Source: an uncultured Bacteroidia bacterium (GTDB lineage Bacteria > Bacteroidota > Bacteroidia > Bacteroidales > UBA932). From it: DNA of 64,000 nt. Positions 62,379 to 64,000 of this stretch are shown here, in pieces (within the stretch, counting starts at the first letter, position 1; every line of letters starts with the position of its first letter). The translations under genes were made by a program, and so were the position numbers. Under the pieces are notes generated by a model that saw only the letters and a list, made by a program, of their open reading frames with translations, did not search any database and was not told the origin of the DNA. The stretch lies in the NCBI GenBank assembly GCA_902789445.1, contig CADAOB010000005.1, positions 1 to 64,000 of the forward strand, given 5' to 3'.

Positions 62379-62972
62379 TTACGCCTTTTTCGTGATTTTT
62401 CTGAAAATAACCATCAGGTAAGCCAGGACGATGAACGCACCCGGCGCCAGGACGAAGGCCAGCATGCCGTCACCCTGGATGAATTTCAAACCGAAGGCCG
62501 AACCGCTGCCCAGGATCTCACGCACCAGACCGACAGCCGTCAGCGCAATGGTGAAGCCCAGGCCGATGCCCACGCCGTCGAGGGCGGAGTCGCCCACCGA
62601 ATTCTTGTTGGCGAAGGCCTCGGCACGACCGAGGATGATGCAGTTGACCACGATCAGCGGCAGGAAAATGCCCAGCGCTTCGTAGAGCACCGGCACATAG
62701 GCCTGCAGCAGCAGCTGGACGATGGTCACGAACGAGGCGATCACCACGATATAGGACGGGATGCGCACCTTGTCGGGAATGAAGCGGGCGATGGCCGAGA
62801 TGGTGATGTTCGAAAGAATCAACACGATCATCGTCGCCAGGCCCATGCCCATACCGTTGATGGCCGAGGTGGTGGTACCCAGCGTCGGGCACATACCGAG
62901 CACGAGCACGAAGGTAGGATTGTTCTTGACAATGCCGTCGACGATCAGCTGGAGTTTGCTATTCTTGCCCAT
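62379..62972 (-). CDS. rnfE: Ion-translocating oxidoreductase subunit RnfE
   Basis: The 197-residue inner-membrane protein starts MGKNSKLQLIVDGIVKNNPT at 62972 and has VLGMCPTLGTTTSAING and IFLPLIVVNCIILGRAEAFA. It is homologous to RnfA and faces it in the complex. The start overlaps the rnfG end by 14 bases. Confidence 0.95.
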   Translation of the reverse strand: MGKNSKLQLIVDGIVKNNPTFVLVLGMCPTLGTTTSAINGMGMGLATMIVLILSNITISAIARFIPDKVRIPSYIVVIASFVTIVQLLLQAYVPVLYEALGIFLPLIVVNCIILGRAEAFANKNSVGDSALDGVGIGLGFTIALTAVGLVREILGSGSAFGLKFIQGDGMLAFVLAPGAFIVLAYLMVIFRKITKKA

Positions 62973-63546
62973 TGTTCTCAGTATTAACGGTTTGACAATT
63001 GGCCTTAAACACCTCGTAGGCGGCATTCACGCCTTTGAGGAAGGCCCGCGAGGTGATGGTCGAGGCCGTAATGGCGTCGATCTCGCCGCCGTCTTTGCGG
63101 ACGGCGATGTTATTGACGGCCGGATTCTTGCCCTTGACCTGAACGCGCGGGGCGATGTTCTCGTCCACGATCTTGGCGCCCAGACCCGGGGTCTCGGAAT
63201 GCGAGATGACAGAGGTGTTGTACACGCTTCCGTCGGGCGTGAAGCCCACCATCAGCTGCAGCGGACCGCCGAAACCGCCCACGGAAACCTTGATGGCGTA
63301 GCCGACCGGCTGGCCGCCCTGGGTGGCCGTATAGATCTGGCCGCCGTCCACCTCCTGGACAGCCTCGGAAGGAACGTTGTCGAACGAAGGGGTCACGGCG
63401 GCGATGGCCGCGTTGACCTTCTGGATCTCGGAGGCCTCGATCGGGGCCTTGGTCACCGCATAGACGGTACCCAGCAGGGCTGAGCACACCAGGCAGATGC
63501 CGGAAAGCACCAGCACCATATTGCCGAATGTAGATTTTGCTGCCAT
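62959..63546 (-). CDS. rnfG: Ion-translocating oxidoreductase subunit RnfG
   Basis: The 195-residue protein has one N-terminal helix and a periplasmic FMN-binding domain. The flavinylation site lies in DAITASTITSRAFLKGV, where a Thr carries FMN. The ATG at 63546 overlaps the rnfD stop as TAATG. Confidence 0.94.
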   Translation of the reverse strand: MAAKSTFGNMVLVLSGICLVCSALLGTVYAVTKAPIEASEIQKVNAAIAAVTPSFDNVPSEAVQEVDGGQIYTATQGGQPVGYAIKVSVGGFGGPLQLMVGFTPDGSVYNTSVISHSETPGLGAKIVDENIAPRVQVKGKNPAVNNIAVRKDGGEIDAITASTITSRAFLKGVNAAYEVFKANCQTVNTENNGQE

Positions 63547-64000
63547 TATTTCTTTACCTCCCCAAACCGGTGCGGTTTGCAATATTTGTTAAGCAGGGGC
63601 ACTGTGCAGTTCATGATCAGGATGGCGAAGGAGACGCCTTCCGGATAGGAGCCGAAGTAGCGGACGAACACGGTGATCAGACCGATGCCCACGGCGAAGA
63701 TGATCTGTCCCTTGGTGGTCATCGGAGAAGTCACATAGTCGGTCGCCATGAAGATGGAACCCAGCAGCAGACCGCCGGTGAAGATGTTGAACACCGGGTT
63801 GGTGAAGCGCTCGGGGTTGGCAAGCCAGAAGATGCCGGAGACCACGAAGACGGTGCACAGGATGGTGACCGGGATGGTGGCCTTGATCACGCGGCGGCAG
63901 AGCAGGTAGATGAAGCCCAGGATCAGTGCAAGCGCCGAGAGTTCACCGGCCGAACCGCCCACGTTGAAGAAGAACTGCTGGGAGAAGGTCAGGTTGTCGG
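63546..64000 (-). CDS. rnfD: Ion-translocating oxidoreductase subunit RnfD (partial)
   Basis: The last 150 or so residues are present; the 5' end lies beyond the window. GGSAGELSALALILGFIYLL and the later helices (TTKGQIIFAVGIGLITVFVRYFG... EGVSFAILIMNC) match RnfD. Confidence 0.93.
   Translation of the reverse strand, partial: DNLTFSQQFFFNVGGSAGELSALALILGFIYLLCRRVIKATIPVTILCTVFVVSGIFWLANPERFTNPVFNIFTGGLLLGSIFMATDYVTSPMTTKGQIIFAVGIGLITVFVRYFGSYPEGVSFAILIMNCTVPLLNKYCKPHRFGEVKK

Noticed and set aside
1..64000. CRISPR arrays, insertion sequences, integrases or retrons
   Set aside because: No regular repeat-spacer series, no transposase or recombinase frame and no reverse transcriptase was found. 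The short tandem arrays have no spacers.

Overview
This window comes from a member of the Bacteroidota, most likely an uncultured Bacteroidales with a fairly GC-rich genome. The evidence is the Bacteroidota-type promoter (TAnnTTTG at -7, with TTTG about 20 bases upstream) found before many genes, paralogous UpxY-type NusG regulators, a Wza/Wzc/PHP-phosphatase capsule set, and the Rnf and glyA neighbourhood. No genus can be fixed from sequence alone.

Left end (1-3950): a polyprenyl sugar-1-phosphate transferase gene and a UpxY-type antiterminator gene form a small plus-strand pair. They are flanked by non-coding DNA carrying a family of structured RNA elements. Two copies (about 111-365 and 2787-3201) share two long sequence blocks and three helices whose paired arms have both changed while pairing is kept. 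A third copy (about 3348-3732) has a different primary sequence but the same helix order. It has the same 56-base promoter and the same terminator as the second. A possible fourth copy lies at 12-108. No known RNA class was recognised. Three short-period tandem arrays lie between the UpxY gene and the second RNA.

Housekeeping block (3944-15455): smpB (minus), then plus-strand genes for an SPFH protein with a tiny Arc-like gene, pgk with a 6-phosphogluconolactonase-like gene, an unknown helical protein, an acyl-CoA synthetase, and a tight operon of rRNA-type methyltransferase, lgt, CapA-like protein, CNNM/CBS transporter-like protein and miaA.

Polysaccharide locus (15424-58131, all minus strand, about 42 genes): transcription runs from upxY through wza, wzc and an ABC exporter (permease plus ATPase with a C-terminal cargo-binding domain). 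Next comes a very large set of about 22 glycosyltransferases (GT2, GT4, GT8, GT14, GT32, GT-D and WbsX types) with a pyruvyl transferase, an acetyltransferase, an EpsG/Wzy-like polymerase, a GH105-like protein, a parallel beta-helix protein, a radical SAM protein and an AAA/PD-(D/E)XK gene with its own promoter. The locus ends with a GNAT, an OmpA protein, a second initiating sugar transferase and a CpsB-like phosphatase. Most neighbours overlap by ATGA, GTGA or TGATG, so translation is probably coupled. No nucleotide-sugar synthesis genes and no Wzx flippase are visible. The segment 30.2-35.8 kb is clearly more AT-rich and looks recently acquired.

Right end (58233-64000): an SGNH hydrolase, tRNA-Pro(CGG), a TrmH-family methyltransferase, glyA, a TPR protein and the start of the rnf operon (rnfD partial, G, E, A).
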